A stretch of DNA of 64,000 bases from Cyrtodaria siliqua (GCA_037043455.1 JAWPHD010004467.1:1-64000); one strand, 5' to 3'. Shown: positions 49,601 to 59,205, counted from the stretch's first letter. Numbers and translations: made by a program. Notes: generated by a model from the sequence alone, not told the origin.

Positions 49601-52600
49601 GAAGCACATGCTATCCAAGATATACAGAAAGACAGAAAGACAATAAATTTATATATAAACAAAGAGAAAATTATCATTATATCGACGAACTAAATGCGGA
49701 TGGTCAGAAATACTTTAAAAAATATGAATTATCATCCAAATTTTACAATGTCATTCAGCCGATTGCTCCATCAATAGTTTGTTTACATGAAAGCACTGAT
49801 AAAACCTTCATCTGCATTGTAAAAAAAAAACAATTCAACGCAAAGTATAAATCAACACGTATACAAAAACGTGTATTTGTGCTTCAAAAATTAAAAAAGA
49901 GGTTCTTTAAAATGCTACCTGACCTGAAGCGTTACTTCGTTTTAGAGTACCTCCACCACATCAAGGGGTTACAATCTTTGACCAAAATACGTCTACAAAG
50001 TCATTCTGGATTTTAAAGATACCAAATAAACTTGAAAACATTTCGTAGGAGACTGTCCTTTACCACACAGAATACTGTACAACGTGATTTAGTGCATCTG
50101 ACCGCTTAACTTTTGAATTTTTCTGTGCAATTTATTGTGTTTGGGTAGAAAAAGTCATAATTTCATCGAATGTTTGAAACAACGACAAACGTTTAGACAA
50201 AACAACGTTCAGGTGAGTGTTCAAAAACATATGGACCACATCTTGCGCTATGTCATACTTCTGGAATATATAAATAAGAATAAACAAATAATCATTTACT
50301 TACCTTCGGTGTTGATTTTCACCGGTCCGAGTCGTTATTCCGCCACAAAATATTGTTACTTCCACCACATCAAAGGGTAACGTATGGACATGGTGATAAC
50401 ATGAAAGGCTTTCCAACAGGGGTACTGCCTTAGAACGATCTATTACCATGTGACCACGTGTATGTAATCTAGTATTAATCATTAAGCTGTCCAATGTTGC
50501 ACTTTGCGACTAGAAACAGACAGAACTCACTATGGTTTCAAAAAGCTACCTTCCATCAGCACTTTGCCATACGAAGCATTTATTAATACAGCGAATATCA
50601 TTGTTAAGGTGTTTGACATAAATTTTAATTTGTGTATGTGTTTATACTAATGATGATGAACGAGAAGAACTTGTTTCAATCACAATAAATAAGTTTGAAT
50701 GACAACCTCATAGCAGAAGAGCTCCTACCATTAGAAAGGTCATATTTTGTTTTGCTGGGTTTTCTTATGATTCTTCGCTCCAAAACGTTTTGATAACATT
50801 TCAAGCTGGTAACAAACATTATTGGTAATAATATGTAGCCTGTCGTCCCTCTATCGCCCGACTAATAAGTAGCCTGTCGCCCCTCTATCGCCAGACTAAT
50901 AAGTAGCCTATCGCCCCTCTATCGCCAGACTAATAAGTAGCCTGTCGCCCCACTATCGCCCGACTAATAAGTAGCCTGTCACCCCACTATCGCCCGACTA
51001 ATAAGTAGCCTATCGCCCCTCTTTCGCCCGACAAATATGTAGCCTATCGCCCCTCTTTCGCGCGACTAATAAGTAGCCTGTCGCCCCACTATCGCCCGAC
51101 TAATATGTAGCCTATCGCCCCTCTGTCGCCCGACTAATACGTAGCCTAGCGTTCCTCTGTCGCCCGACTAATATGTGGCCTGTCGCCCCACTATCGCCCG
51201 ACTAATAAGTAGCCTGTCGACCCACTATCGCCCAACTAATAAGTAGCCTGTCGACCCACTATCGCCCGACTAATATGTATCCTATCTTCCCTCTATCGCC
51301 CGACTAATATGTAGCCTATCTTCCCTCTATCGCCCGACTAATATGTAGCCTATCTTCCCTCTATCGCCCGACTAATATGTAGCCTATCTTCCCTCTATCG
51401 CCCGACTAATATGTAGCCTATCTTCCCTCTATCGCCCGACTAATAAGTAGCCTGTCGCCCCACTATCGCCCGACTTTGCGACTTTTGGAAGTGTGGATGT
51501 AAAGTGAAACAACCTTTCCAATGCTCGAATTCAGTTCGACTTCCGTGTCGCGAAGTGCGTTGTCACACCTATACCCAATGTCATAATTTTAACAGTTTCG
51601 GTTTTAACTGAATTGATTTAATGATATTTAAAGTAGCCATGCAGCCAACAACAGCCAAATTTTACAACATATGTACACCGTTTCTAAAGCTACTGACGAC
51701 GAGTTAACTTACACCTTTTGAGAATCCAAACCCTATAGAAAAAGTATAAAGGCTGTAACCAGCCAGCGTCGAATCGAATTAAGCAGTCACCATTTCATAA
51801 CTCGTTTTACGCATAGTCAATCACGGATATTTAAGAACCCGTGAAAAAAACTATACATTTAATCGGCACATATACAATATTATTTGACCTGAAACCTGAA
51901 CACCTGGATAGAGTTGTGATAAACGGTTTTGTAGTGTAAAAATATGCCGTTATTTGGCAGGTTAGTTTATTTAATTAATGCTTGTTAACAATAACTGTTT
52001 TTTTTGTATAATAAAAAGAAATTACGAACTTTTTATGTTTTGCAAATAGGTGGTCATCATGCTGTTTTCCGTGTTGTTGGTGTTTATAGTGTGTGCAGTG
52101 CCGTTCCAGACAGTCAAGATATATTTCCTGTTTACCCAAGGAGCTTTAGGATACAAGGTACGGCGGTCTATGTCAAATATTCTTATATAATATACGTGTA
52201 GAGAAAGCGCGGTCGGGATACATTCTGAGTACGATATTGTCATATTTTATATATTTTTCTTATGTGCTTCGTCGTCGTCCGTCCGTCAGATAGATAATTG
52301 TTGTGAATACAGCAACCTTAGTAAACGTTATTCGGTTTTCACGAAATTTTACGCGAATGTGTGTTGTTTTTGTTTTTTATAACGAGCGGTTAAAAAAAAT
52401 AAGAGTTTGTTATATGGGCTATTGACCCGTGCGTGTCAGCGTTCCATTGATTATTTAGAAATAGGCACGTTCCAAATTGTGAACGCGGTAACTTACGTCA
52501 ACAGGTTCCGATTTTTACCCATTTTGACTTGACTGTTTGTTTTAATACGATATTGGTCGAGTCTGACAATGGGAAAAAATACACAATTATATAAGTTCCA

Positions 52601-55600
52601 GAGTTATTGCCCAAGATTATTGGGGAAAATGCAGTATTATTGCTCAGGGACACAATGCATATTTGGCAATGGCGGGAATCGAACCCACGACTTTTGGATC
52701 ATGGGTCCAACGCTCTATCACTAGACCACAGCGCTATACCACAACGTTTGGAAGACACGTAATTAGGCACACTTACCACAACGTGTAAGACGACAAATAA
52801 TGAGGCACCCTTACCACAGCGTGTAAGACGAGTCAGACGACACGTAATTATGCACCCTTACCACAACGTGTAAGACGATACATAATTAGGCACCCTTACC
52901 ACAACGTTTAAGACGACACGTAATTAGGCACCGAATTAGGCACCCTTACCGCAACGAGTAAAACGACACATAATTAGGCACCCTTACCACAACGTGTAAG
53001 ACGACCCATAATTAGGTACCTTTACCACAACGTGTAAGACGACCCATAATTAGGCACCGTTACCACAATGTGTAAGACGACACATAATTAGGTACCCTTA
53101 CCACAACGTGTAAGACGACCCATAATTAGGCAGCGTTACCACAATGTGTAAGACGACACATAATTAGGCACCCTTACCACAACGTGTAAGACGACCCATA
53201 ATTAGGCACCGTTACCACAATGTGTAAGACGACACGTAATTAGGAAACGTTACCACAACGTGTAAGACGACACGTAATTAAGCACCGTTACCACAACGTG
53301 TAAGACGACACATAATTCGCATCTTTACCACAATGTGTAACGTGACACATAATTAGCACCCTTACCACAACGTATATAGAGGATCTTAAACGAGTTCCCA
53401 TTTCATATAAGATTTATGAAACGAGTTATGAATTATTTTAATTTTAACGAGCCTTTTGGCGAGTTAACATTAATAATAATTCATAACGAGTTTCATAAAT
53501 CTTATATGGAATGGGAACGAGTTTAAGATCCTTTTTATCACATAACATTGCAATAAAATTAGTAAAAATTAATTCAGATTGACATAGAACCGCCACGACG
53601 TCAGACCAACTTCAACGCCAAAACGTCATAAAATATGTGACGTCTTAACGTCGCGTCTCACACATAACGTTGCGTATAAAATAGTTCGTGTTTTACCTCT
53701 TTATAAAATAGCAGTTTACTACGGTGTACTGTTAGGGCCATGTTACCATCGCATCTTACCATCGACCATCGACCTAGGTCGATGCTCGATGGTAAGATGC
53801 GATGGTCGATGGTAAGATGCGATGGTAAGATGCGATGGTCGATGGTAAGATGCGATGGTAAGATGCGATGGTCGATGATAAGATGCGATGGTAAGATGCG
53901 ATGGTCGAAGGTAAGATGCGATGGTCGATGGTAAGATGCGATGGACCATCGACCATCGCATCTTACCATCGATCATCGCATCTTACCATCGACCATCGCT
54001 CTTACCATCGACCATCGCATCTATCCCATCGCATCTTACCATCGACCATCGCATCTTACCATCGACCATAGACTTATCAAATCTCATGCTGATCAAGATC
54101 TCACGATTACCGTAGAAAAATGGCTAGCTCGATGGTCGATGGTAAGATGCAAATGTCGATGGTAAGATGCGATGGTAAGATGCGATGGTCGATGGTAAGA
54201 TGCGATGGTCGATGGTCCATCGCATCTTACCATCGACCATCGCATCTTACCAACGCATCTTACCATCGACCATCGCATTTTACCATCGAGTATCGACCTA
54301 GGTCGACGGTCGATGGTAAGATGCGATGGTAACATGGCCCTAACAGTACACCGTAGTTTACGCCAACTTTTTAACAAACCAACAACAATGTTTTGTATAA
54401 CGTGCATTATTTTTATAAGCTGTCACAAATAATAAGTTAATGACTCAGATCTGGTTAGTTTCAGTTAATAAACTTGCGTAGTGTTACAGGTTTAACTCAA
54501 CCAATCAAAATCGTTCAAGGTTGTATTACACGTGTGTCATACAATAGAATATTAAATGGGTGTTCTACACTGATAACAAGGGACGTTATGTGATAAAACA
54601 CGACACATAATAAGGCACCCTTGTCACAACGTGTTACACGACACATACTAAGACACCCTTGCCACAACAAGTAAGACGACACATAATTAGGCACCCTTGC
54701 CACAATGTACACGACACTTAATTTGACACCCTTGTCACAACGTGTAACACGACACATACTAAGGCACCCTTGCCACAACAAGTAAGACGACACATAATTA
54801 GGCACCCTTGCCACAATGTACACGACACTTAATTTGACACCCTTGTCACAACGTGTAACACGACACATACTAAGGCACCCTTGCCACAACAAGTAAGACG
54901 ACACATAATTAGGCACCCTTGCCACAATGTACACGACACTTAATTTGACACCCTTGCCACAACGTGTAACACGACACGCAATTAAGAAACTTGTAAAAAG
55001 ACCTTAAACCTTATCGGAATATGCAGGATTTCCGCGTACGAATAAACATATTTTTTTATAATCGTCGGCAGATCAAGAATTATGGTATTACATTTTAATA
55101 AAAGTGCAACGTTTATGTGTTATTTAATTTATTGCCACTCTGCAAATTATTGCACAATCTGCCTCTTTTAGGTTTGTATGCCGTCATGTAAATAAACACT
55201 GCACTTAGGTTTCGTTGTTCAAATTTTATGACAGACGTAATAAATTTCGTTTATAATCTGTGCAGCATTTAAATATTGTGCATGTCATTCAGTTAAAATC
55301 CTAAGGGTGTTTTGCAATCGAATGCTGTGGTACACTTGATCAGCGATTTATACGTGTTAGTACTTGTAAACGCTGTTAAAGAAAATCACTATAGTTTAGT
55401 ACATACTTTCTCTGAGCATTGTATAGTTGCCATTGTGTCTATGTTTTAGTTCTCTTCGGGGCAACCGGGTTTGGTGCACATCGACCCCTGATCAATCTAT
55501 CGCGGGGAAAAATAAACACGTCACTGGAAAGTCACTTAAATAAATAAAAACAAAAATCAAATCATAATTTAAAGTAACACAAAACAGAAAATAGCTGCCT

Positions 55601-57912
55601 TTAAAGGTGTGGTTGATGTTGCTATTTGTTTTGTTTTGTTTTGGTCGAGCGAAGTTTGTGTTTGTTGTCTTACATGTATAGGTCACAGATTAGTTTCAGA
55701 TGAGACATCCTGGTGTTACATCGTTACTATGTTGAATTTATACTTCTTCCTTTCTATCCTATTTATAGTGGCAGTTTTTATGATTAGTCATTTTAACTTT
55801 TGTCTTTTCTGTGCCTTTATTATCGCGTTAGTATTTTAAAATACCGGCTGAATCATTCATGTCATTTATAATATTTAAATACAGATGTGTTTCGTTTGTA
55901 AAAGGTCACCCATCCTGACTGAATCGGTAGTGTTAATACTTACTGGTCCTTTTGGTTTTAAAGTAAGTATGCCGGTGCTTGGGAGCATGAAAGGTTTGCA
56001 CCTTAAATTGCCTCACACGAATAGACTCAATCAAATCGAGTCTGCTACCTTTCTCTCTTTTGTGTGTTCGTTGCTTCCAAGGAATCACATGTTCAGTATT
56101 TCTAGGAATTCATAGTGCTATGTGACGGCTGTAAGAAAATCGCCCCGACTAAATTTTCAAATTTATATATCATATATATATATCTTTATAGTAGCGTTAT
56201 TACTTACTGGTCCTTTGGGATATTCGAGCCCATTTAAGTGCTTTAAAGTAGAATAACGCCTTAGCCGGTGCTAGTGGTCGTGAGAGGTGCTGCTGCACCT
56301 TAAACCAGTCATTGATAAAACGTATAATTTATATGTACCAGTCTGGAAGTTGGGAATGAAAAACAGTGATTGATTAAAGTTATGTATTAATGGTATGAAA
56401 CCACGAATTATTTTCCCCATTGACACCGATGTTAAAATGTAACATTAGTGATTTGCTGCAATTTCAACTCAAGTATAGATTAATTCTCAAAAGTTTATAT
56501 GGAGCTCTGCTAGTGAGCTTAATTATATTTGACGAACCGAAATAAATTGTCTTACTTCATTAAATATACTATAGTTGTATATAAAGCTAGTGGCCGTGTA
56601 CCTAACGCAAATGGGAGGGGTTTCACGTGGACAGATTCAATAAAACCGAGAGCTTCTTTTCTCTCTTAGTTGTGTTCATTGATGCCAAAGGATCCTCTTT
56701 TTACTATTTATTAATACTTTTAAAATAATGCAACGAGTCATATATGTGACCTAAAGTTTATGATATATGTTTACCTATGAAGTGTTTTTAAAATGATTTT
56801 TATATAGTTTCACAACAAACATTTTGGTGTATCGTTTCCTAATTTCTCTGGATGTGAGAGCTAATCTTGTGATGAGATGGTCTTTTATTTACACTGTCCT
56901 ATTTATTTTGGCGCTGAAGACAGGATAATAGGGACAGGATAAAATCGATTTAAGCTAACCTGTAGGCCATACTGAAGCTCGAATTTGGTCGTTAACCAAG
57001 CGTTAAACCGCTCCCATTTGGTACACGCCCACTAGCCTTATATAAGCTATAATATCTTTATTTACTAGTACGTAAGAATACTTTTGGTAGCAGACATTTA
57101 TTTTGGTTTGCCAAATACAATTAAGCTCGCTAGTAAGCTCCAGATGAGCTTTTGAGCATTTTGCAGCAAATCATTAATATGTGACACTTTAACATTGGTG
57201 TTAATGGGGAAAATAATTGGTGGTTCATACCTGTAATACATAACTTTAATCAATGACTGGTTTTCATTCCCAGCTTCCAGACTGGAAAATATAAAGTATA
57301 CATACATTTTATCAATGGCTGGTTTTCATTCCCAGCTTCGAGACTGGTAAGCGACACTTATACATAGCTTTAATCAATGACTTATTTTCATTCCCAGCTT
57401 ACAAACAAGCTGCGACTGAAAACCAGTCATAAATTAAAGTTATGTATACGCGTCAAGTCGCTTATACATAACTTTAATTTTCAGTCGCAGCTTACATACT
57501 GGTACTTATACATTTTACATCAGTTTAATCAATGACTGGTTTTCATTCTCAGCTTCCAGACTGGTACTCGACGCTTGATTTCGGCGCTGTGCTCTTGCTG
57601 TACAGTAACGCCGCCATCAATCCCATTATATATGGCGGACTAAATGAGAGTTTTCGAAAGGGATTTAAAGACCTTGTAAACGGCGTTATCCGCCGTAATT
57701 CCCCAACTGCTTCGGAGGATTTTGAGACTGAATACAAGAATCGATCAACGTTGAGAGCACGTAACAGCGCAATTACAATTGTGGGTCATCAAGGTAGTAT
57801 TCGACGGTATGCCAATGGACAAACTGGAAACGGGGATAAAGAAAACGGCCATGCGACCGATGGTAATATTGCAACTATTGCCGAAATAACTGAATGGTCT
57901 TCAAAAATTTAG
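43355..57912 (+). CDS. Class A (rhodopsin-type) peptide GPCR, four exons, 414 aa
   Basis: Splicing 43355-43691, 46743-47182, 52050-52157 and 57553-57912 gives 1245 nt, that is 414 residues plus stop, with every junction in phase. Landmarks: GN in helix 1 (Asn50), LAISD in helix 2 (Asp78), Trp98 in loop 1, Cys105 at the top of helix 3, DRF at 129-131, Trp155 and Pro164 in helix 4, CAVP at 274-277 in helix 6, NPIIY at 318-322 in helix 7, and a 90-residue Ser/Thr/basic tail. An NLT glycosylation sequon (178-180) and Cys184/Cys198 lie in loop 2. The short N terminus and the NYYLVNLAISD and LCKFNPFLQ segments resemble invertebrate orexin/NPFF/QRFP-like neuropeptide receptors; I cannot name the ligand. 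It would sit in the plasma membrane of neurons or target cells and couple to G proteins. Odd points: Phe for Tyr in DRY, and Ala for the helix-6 toggle Trp. Confidence 0.92.
43945..44247. mobile_element. MITE, AAGGGACAC family
   Basis: Best-preserved copy: GAAGGGACACATGGCAATC on the left and GATTGCCCTGTGTCCCTTT on the right, with GGCGTCCCGTTAG near the left end. About 303 bp, no coding frame, inside GPCR intron 1. Confidence 0.85.
44455..44660 (-). repeat. tRNA-headed SINE, family 1, inverted
   Basis: Reads on the minus strand as the B-box region (CGGTGCGAATGCCACTGG), GAGCTCGACTTGTAAGTGAG, the core GGTTCAACCAACG and the tail side with GTCATATATAGCC. It lies antisense in GPCR intron 1. Confidence 0.75.
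45640..46080. repeat. Degenerate minisatellite, ~22-30-bp unit
   Basis: Loose copies of TTTACTTTGCACCGTATCAT recur about every 22-30 bp (for example CACCGTTTTACTTTGCACGT, CACCGTATCATTTCACTTCG, ACCGTATCAGTTTACTTTGT). Divergence is high, so this is an old array. Confidence 0.6.
46743..47182 (+). CDS. GPCR exon 2 (helices 3-5)
   Basis: The acceptor TTGTTTCAG|TCACAG completes codon 113 as Ile. Encodes residues 113-259 and ends at CGTCGG|GTAAGT in phase 0. It contains the DRF box, helix 4, a long loop 2 (about 167-203) with the sequon and cysteines, helix 5 and the basic third loop. Confidence 0.93.
47826..48700 (-). pseudogene. Non-LTR retrotransposon C-terminal fragment and 3' tail
   Basis: A 186-codon minus frame (48700-48140) ends in a zinc-knuckle-like segment, TCSVCNTLEDEFHFILECTL followed by Y and DLRKTYI. 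This is the Cys-x2-Cys...His-F-x-x-x-Cys module that closes many molluscan and cnidarian LINE polyproteins after the RT. A trailer of about 310 bp follows and ends with an AATAAA-like run near 47840. RT and endonuclease are absent (5' truncation). It lies antisense in GPCR intron 2. Confidence 0.8.
49743..49880. repeat. Dispersed repeat copy
   Basis: Contains CAATGTCATTCAGCCGATTG and GATAAAACCTTCATCTGC; the second copy is at 62880-63030 in the same orientation. Confidence 0.75.
50832..51476. repeat. 34-bp minisatellite, about 19 copies
   Basis: GC-rich unit around GTAGCCTGTCGCCCC and CTATCGCCCGACTAATA. Sub-variants cluster: 'GTCGCCCCACT', 'ATCGCCCCTCT' and 'ATCTTCCCTCT' copies run in blocks, so segments were amplified separately. 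Inside GPCR intron 2. Confidence 0.97.
52050..52157 (+). CDS. GPCR exon 3 (helix 6)
   Basis: Exactly 36 codons between GCAAATAG| and AAG|GTACGG, phase 0 at both ends. Encodes VVIMLFSVLLVFIVCAVPFQ and the start of loop 3. It is short and easy for gene finders to miss. CAVP replaces the usual CWxP. Confidence 0.9.
52662..52737 (-). repeat. tRNA-like sequence (Met-CAT-like)
   Basis: The minus strand shows TGGTCTAGTGATAGAGCG, a perfect anticodon stem TTGGA/TCCAA around CCCATGA, and a paired T arm GTGGGTTCGATTCCCGC. Acceptor pairing is only about 5 of 7 and position 33 is C, so a SINE head is likelier than a working tRNA. Confidence 0.5.
52738..53370. repeat. 38-bp minisatellite, about 16 copies
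   Basis: Unit around CATAATTAGGCACCCTTACC and ACAACGTGTAAGACGAC. Alternating 'CACCCTT' and 'CACCGTT' copies hint at a two-unit amplification step. Related to 54590-54990. Confidence 0.97.
53380..53532. mobile_element. Palindromic MITE, GAGGATCTTA family
   Basis: Arms of about 54 bp (AGGATCTTAAACGAGTTCCC...TTATGAATT and complement) around a short centre with CGAGCCTTTTGGCGAG. It abuts the end of the 38-bp array and shares ends with 27981-28135. Confidence 0.8.
53719..54356. mobile_element. 638-bp palindromic element of iterated GATGGTAAGATGC motifs
   Basis: The terminal inverted repeats are perfect for at least 36 bp, starting CTACGGTGTACTGTTAGG. Each end is flanked by TTTA (53715-53718 and 54357-54360), a likely target-site duplication. 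The interior is almost wholly GATGGTAAGATGC and GATGGTC words, in both orientations, with a CGACCTAGGTCG palindrome near each end and one unique stretch at about 54066-54125. It has no real gene; the open frames (DGKMRWSMVRC repeats) follow from the 20-bp word. It lies in GPCR intron 3. Confidence 0.88.
54590..54990. repeat. ~110-bp higher-order minisatellite, 3+ copies
   Basis: Three sub-units related to the 38-bp unit (AATTAGGCACCCTTGCCACA, TTAATTTGACACCCTTG, CATACTAAGGCACCCTTGCC) repeat as a block of about 110 bp. The blocks are nearly identical, so amplification is recent. Confidence 0.92.
54991..55975. other. Intron DNA, no feature recognised
   Basis: AT-rich. A 76-codon hydrophobic frame at 55609-55839 has no family match. 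The phrase TTACTGGTCCTTTTGG (about 55940) recurs near 56202. Confidence 0.4.
55976..56710. repeat. Dispersed GAGTCTGCTA-family repeats
   Basis: A full copy at 55976-56150 (ATCGAGTCTGCTACC, GTTGCTTCCAAGGAATC), a fragment at 56255-56305 (GTCGTGAGAGGTGCTGC) and a diverged copy at 56580-56710. Between them, 56337-56387 is an inverted copy of the exon-4 acceptor repeat. Confidence 0.65.
57241..57560. repeat. Repeat cluster carrying 3' splice-site copies
   Basis: Four forward copies of TTTAATCAATGACTGGTTTT plus TCATTCCCAGCTTCCAGACT (about 57246, 57309, 57370 and 57523), an inverted copy at 57410-57450 and a half copy at 57470-57503. The last forward copy ends in the real acceptor and the first codons of exon 4. 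Confidence 0.85.
57553..57912 (+). CDS. GPCR exon 4 (helix 7 and tail)
   Basis: The acceptor CATTCTCAG|CTTCCAG keeps phase 0. Encodes residues 296-414: loop 3 end, helix 7 with NPIIY, helix 8 (GLNESFRKGF) and a hydrophilic tail with several possible phosphorylation sites (RRNS, NRST). Stop TAG at 57910-57912. Confidence 0.93.
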   Translation, partial: LPDWYSTLDFGAVLLLYSNAAINPIIYGGLNESFRKGFKDLVNGVIRRNSPTASEDFETEYKNRSTLRARNSAITIVGHQGSIRRYANGQTGNGDKENGHATDGNIATIAEITEWSSKI

Positions 57913-58400
57913 ATTCCATACCGATTTATAATTTAAATACTGAGTGGTGGGAAACTGTGATATGTCGTCATGACAAATTATTAGGCAAAGCAAAGACGGA
58001 TTGTGTTTTTCTTTGTTTTTCATGAAACCTAAGCGGTCGTTTGTTTGGAACAATAGATATTTTTTGTTGCAATATATACGTACTTATATTATGATCCTTG
58101 AAAGCCTGGTCTGGAATTTAACAACCATTCTTTAAACTATTCTTAGACTTGATCTGAAGTACTCAAATTTCCTTCACAAATATTCTCATAACGTTCAAAC
58201 AATCATACAAATTTGCTTTTGTTTTAGAATTTATCATAGTTATATAGTAATACATAGCAGCTTGTTGTTATAATTGTTTTACATAGCAGCTTGTTGTTAT
58301 AATTGTTTTACATAGCAGCTTGTTGTTATAATTGTTTTTCTTTAAAATTATAGAAATATGTGACTAAAATTTACAAATAAAGAATATTCTCTAGAATGGT
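57913..58400 (+). other. GPCR 3' UTR with polyadenylation signal
   Basis: Runs to an AATAAA at 58376-58381. It contains three near-perfect 29-bp tandem copies (58252-58338) of ACATAGCAGCTTGTTGTTAT plus AATTGTTTT. The extent is inferred from the signal only. Confidence 0.6.
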
Positions 58401-58599
58401 TGGTGAATTCAAGGTCTTGACTCGTATAACTGGGTCTAATCTATTGTTTTCTGATAGATGATCATTGCAATTCGATTCATGCATTTAATAGTCTAACAAA
58501 GCTGTTAATCACTCTACTATGCTGATGTATTAATAAAGTAAGAAGTCCAGAGGTGACGGTACACATTACGAGGGGGTCTTTTACCTGCCTTAGTACGTG

Positions 58600-58790
58600 T
58601 TTCTCCGTCGGCCTCGGTAGGTCAGTGGATAAAGCCTTGTCTTCTGAGCTGAAGACATCTATCTCGCGTGAGTTCCCTCCAAGACGGAGGCAAGTCTTAT
58701 GGGAAATTTCGTCCGTCATCTCATTCTCCTCTAAAGTTGTTATGCCTATATAACTCAAAATGATGTGTTAACGGGACGTAAAACCCCATT
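58600..58790 (+). repeat. tRNA-headed SINE, family 2
   Basis: A-box-like TAGGTCAGTGGATAAAGCC, then CTCGCGTGAGTTCCCTCC in the B-box position and a tail ACGGGACGTAAAACCCC. A related head fragment lies at 63552-63618. Confidence 0.65.
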
Positions 58791-58886
58791 TAATTCTAGA
58801 TAATTTGACCGTTTCTTTCTGTTACTTATCTGACAATTACACGTCTTGAAATGTGAAACATGACAACGTGCAGTATATTTTAGGAT

Positions 58887-59009
58887 GTTGGTTGGTTGGT
58901 TGGTTGGTTGGTTGGTTGGTTGGTTGGTTGGTTGGTTGGTTGGTTGGTTGGTTGGTTGGTTGGTTGGTTGGTTGGTTGGTTGGTTGGTTGGTTGGTTGGT
59001 TGGTTGGTT
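58887..59009. repeat. (TTGG)n microsatellite, ~123 bp
   Basis: About 30 uninterrupted tetranucleotides; the poly-(GWLV) and poly-(NQPT) frames across it are artefacts. Confidence 0.97.
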
Positions 59010-59054
59010 TACGCCATTTTCAGCGCCGTTTAGCTTCATATGACGGTGGGTTTA

Positions 59055-59205
59055 TTTTTGATGTATGCAGACTGGCCACCTTTTCCTGGATAGAACCAAT
59101 GCTGTATACTTCCGGCGCCATCCGTAAGTATCGACACGTTTTCACTTACAAGTAGAGCTCCCAGTGGGATTCGAACCCGTAGTGGTGAGGGTGTATATTT
59201 GAACG
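59055..59205 (-). repeat. tRNA-headed SINE, family 1, inverted
   Basis: The minus strand has the B box GGGTTCGAATCCCACTGG, GAGCTCTACTTGTAAGTG and the core CAGCATTGGTTCTATCCAGG. Confidence 0.75.

Larger units (their letters stand above)
47183..52049 (+). other. GPCR intron 2 (4867 bp)
   Basis: Phase-0 GT-AG intron. It holds an antisense LINE 3' end (47826-48700), a repeat copy at 49743-49880 also found at 62880-63030, and the 34-bp minisatellite (50832-51476). Confidence 0.85.
52158..57552 (+). other. GPCR intron 3 (5395 bp)
   Basis: Phase-0 GT-AG intron. It contains a tRNA-like SINE head, two related minisatellite arrays, a MITE, a 638-bp palindromic element, dispersed GAGTCTGCTA repeats and a repeat cluster that includes its own 3' splice site. 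Confidence 0.85.

Noticed and set aside
50832..51476. CRISPR-like array of 34-bp repeats
   Set aside because: Units are contiguous with no unique spacers and the host is clearly an intron-bearing animal; this is a minisatellite. The same holds for 9513-10056, 52738-53370 and 54590-54990.
52662..52737. Functional tRNA-Met gene
   Set aside because: Anticodon and T stems pair well, but acceptor pairing is incomplete and loop position 33 is C, not T; kept as a tRNA-like repeat.
53658..54407. Many overlapping 60-104-codon frames with DGKMRWSMVRC-type repeats
   Set aside because: They arise because the 20-bp word of the palindromic element lacks stops in several frames; none has a gene context.
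54515..54934. 139-codon minus-strand frame with repeated SSYLLWQGCLSMCRVT
   Set aside because: Translation of the ~110-bp higher-order minisatellite.
55609..55839. 76-codon membrane-like frame in GPCR intron 3 as an alternative exon
   Set aside because: No matching splice phase and no GPCR motif; the four-exon model is already complete.
58755..59155. Frames with poly-GWLV and poly-NQPT
   Set aside because: TTGG microsatellite artefact.
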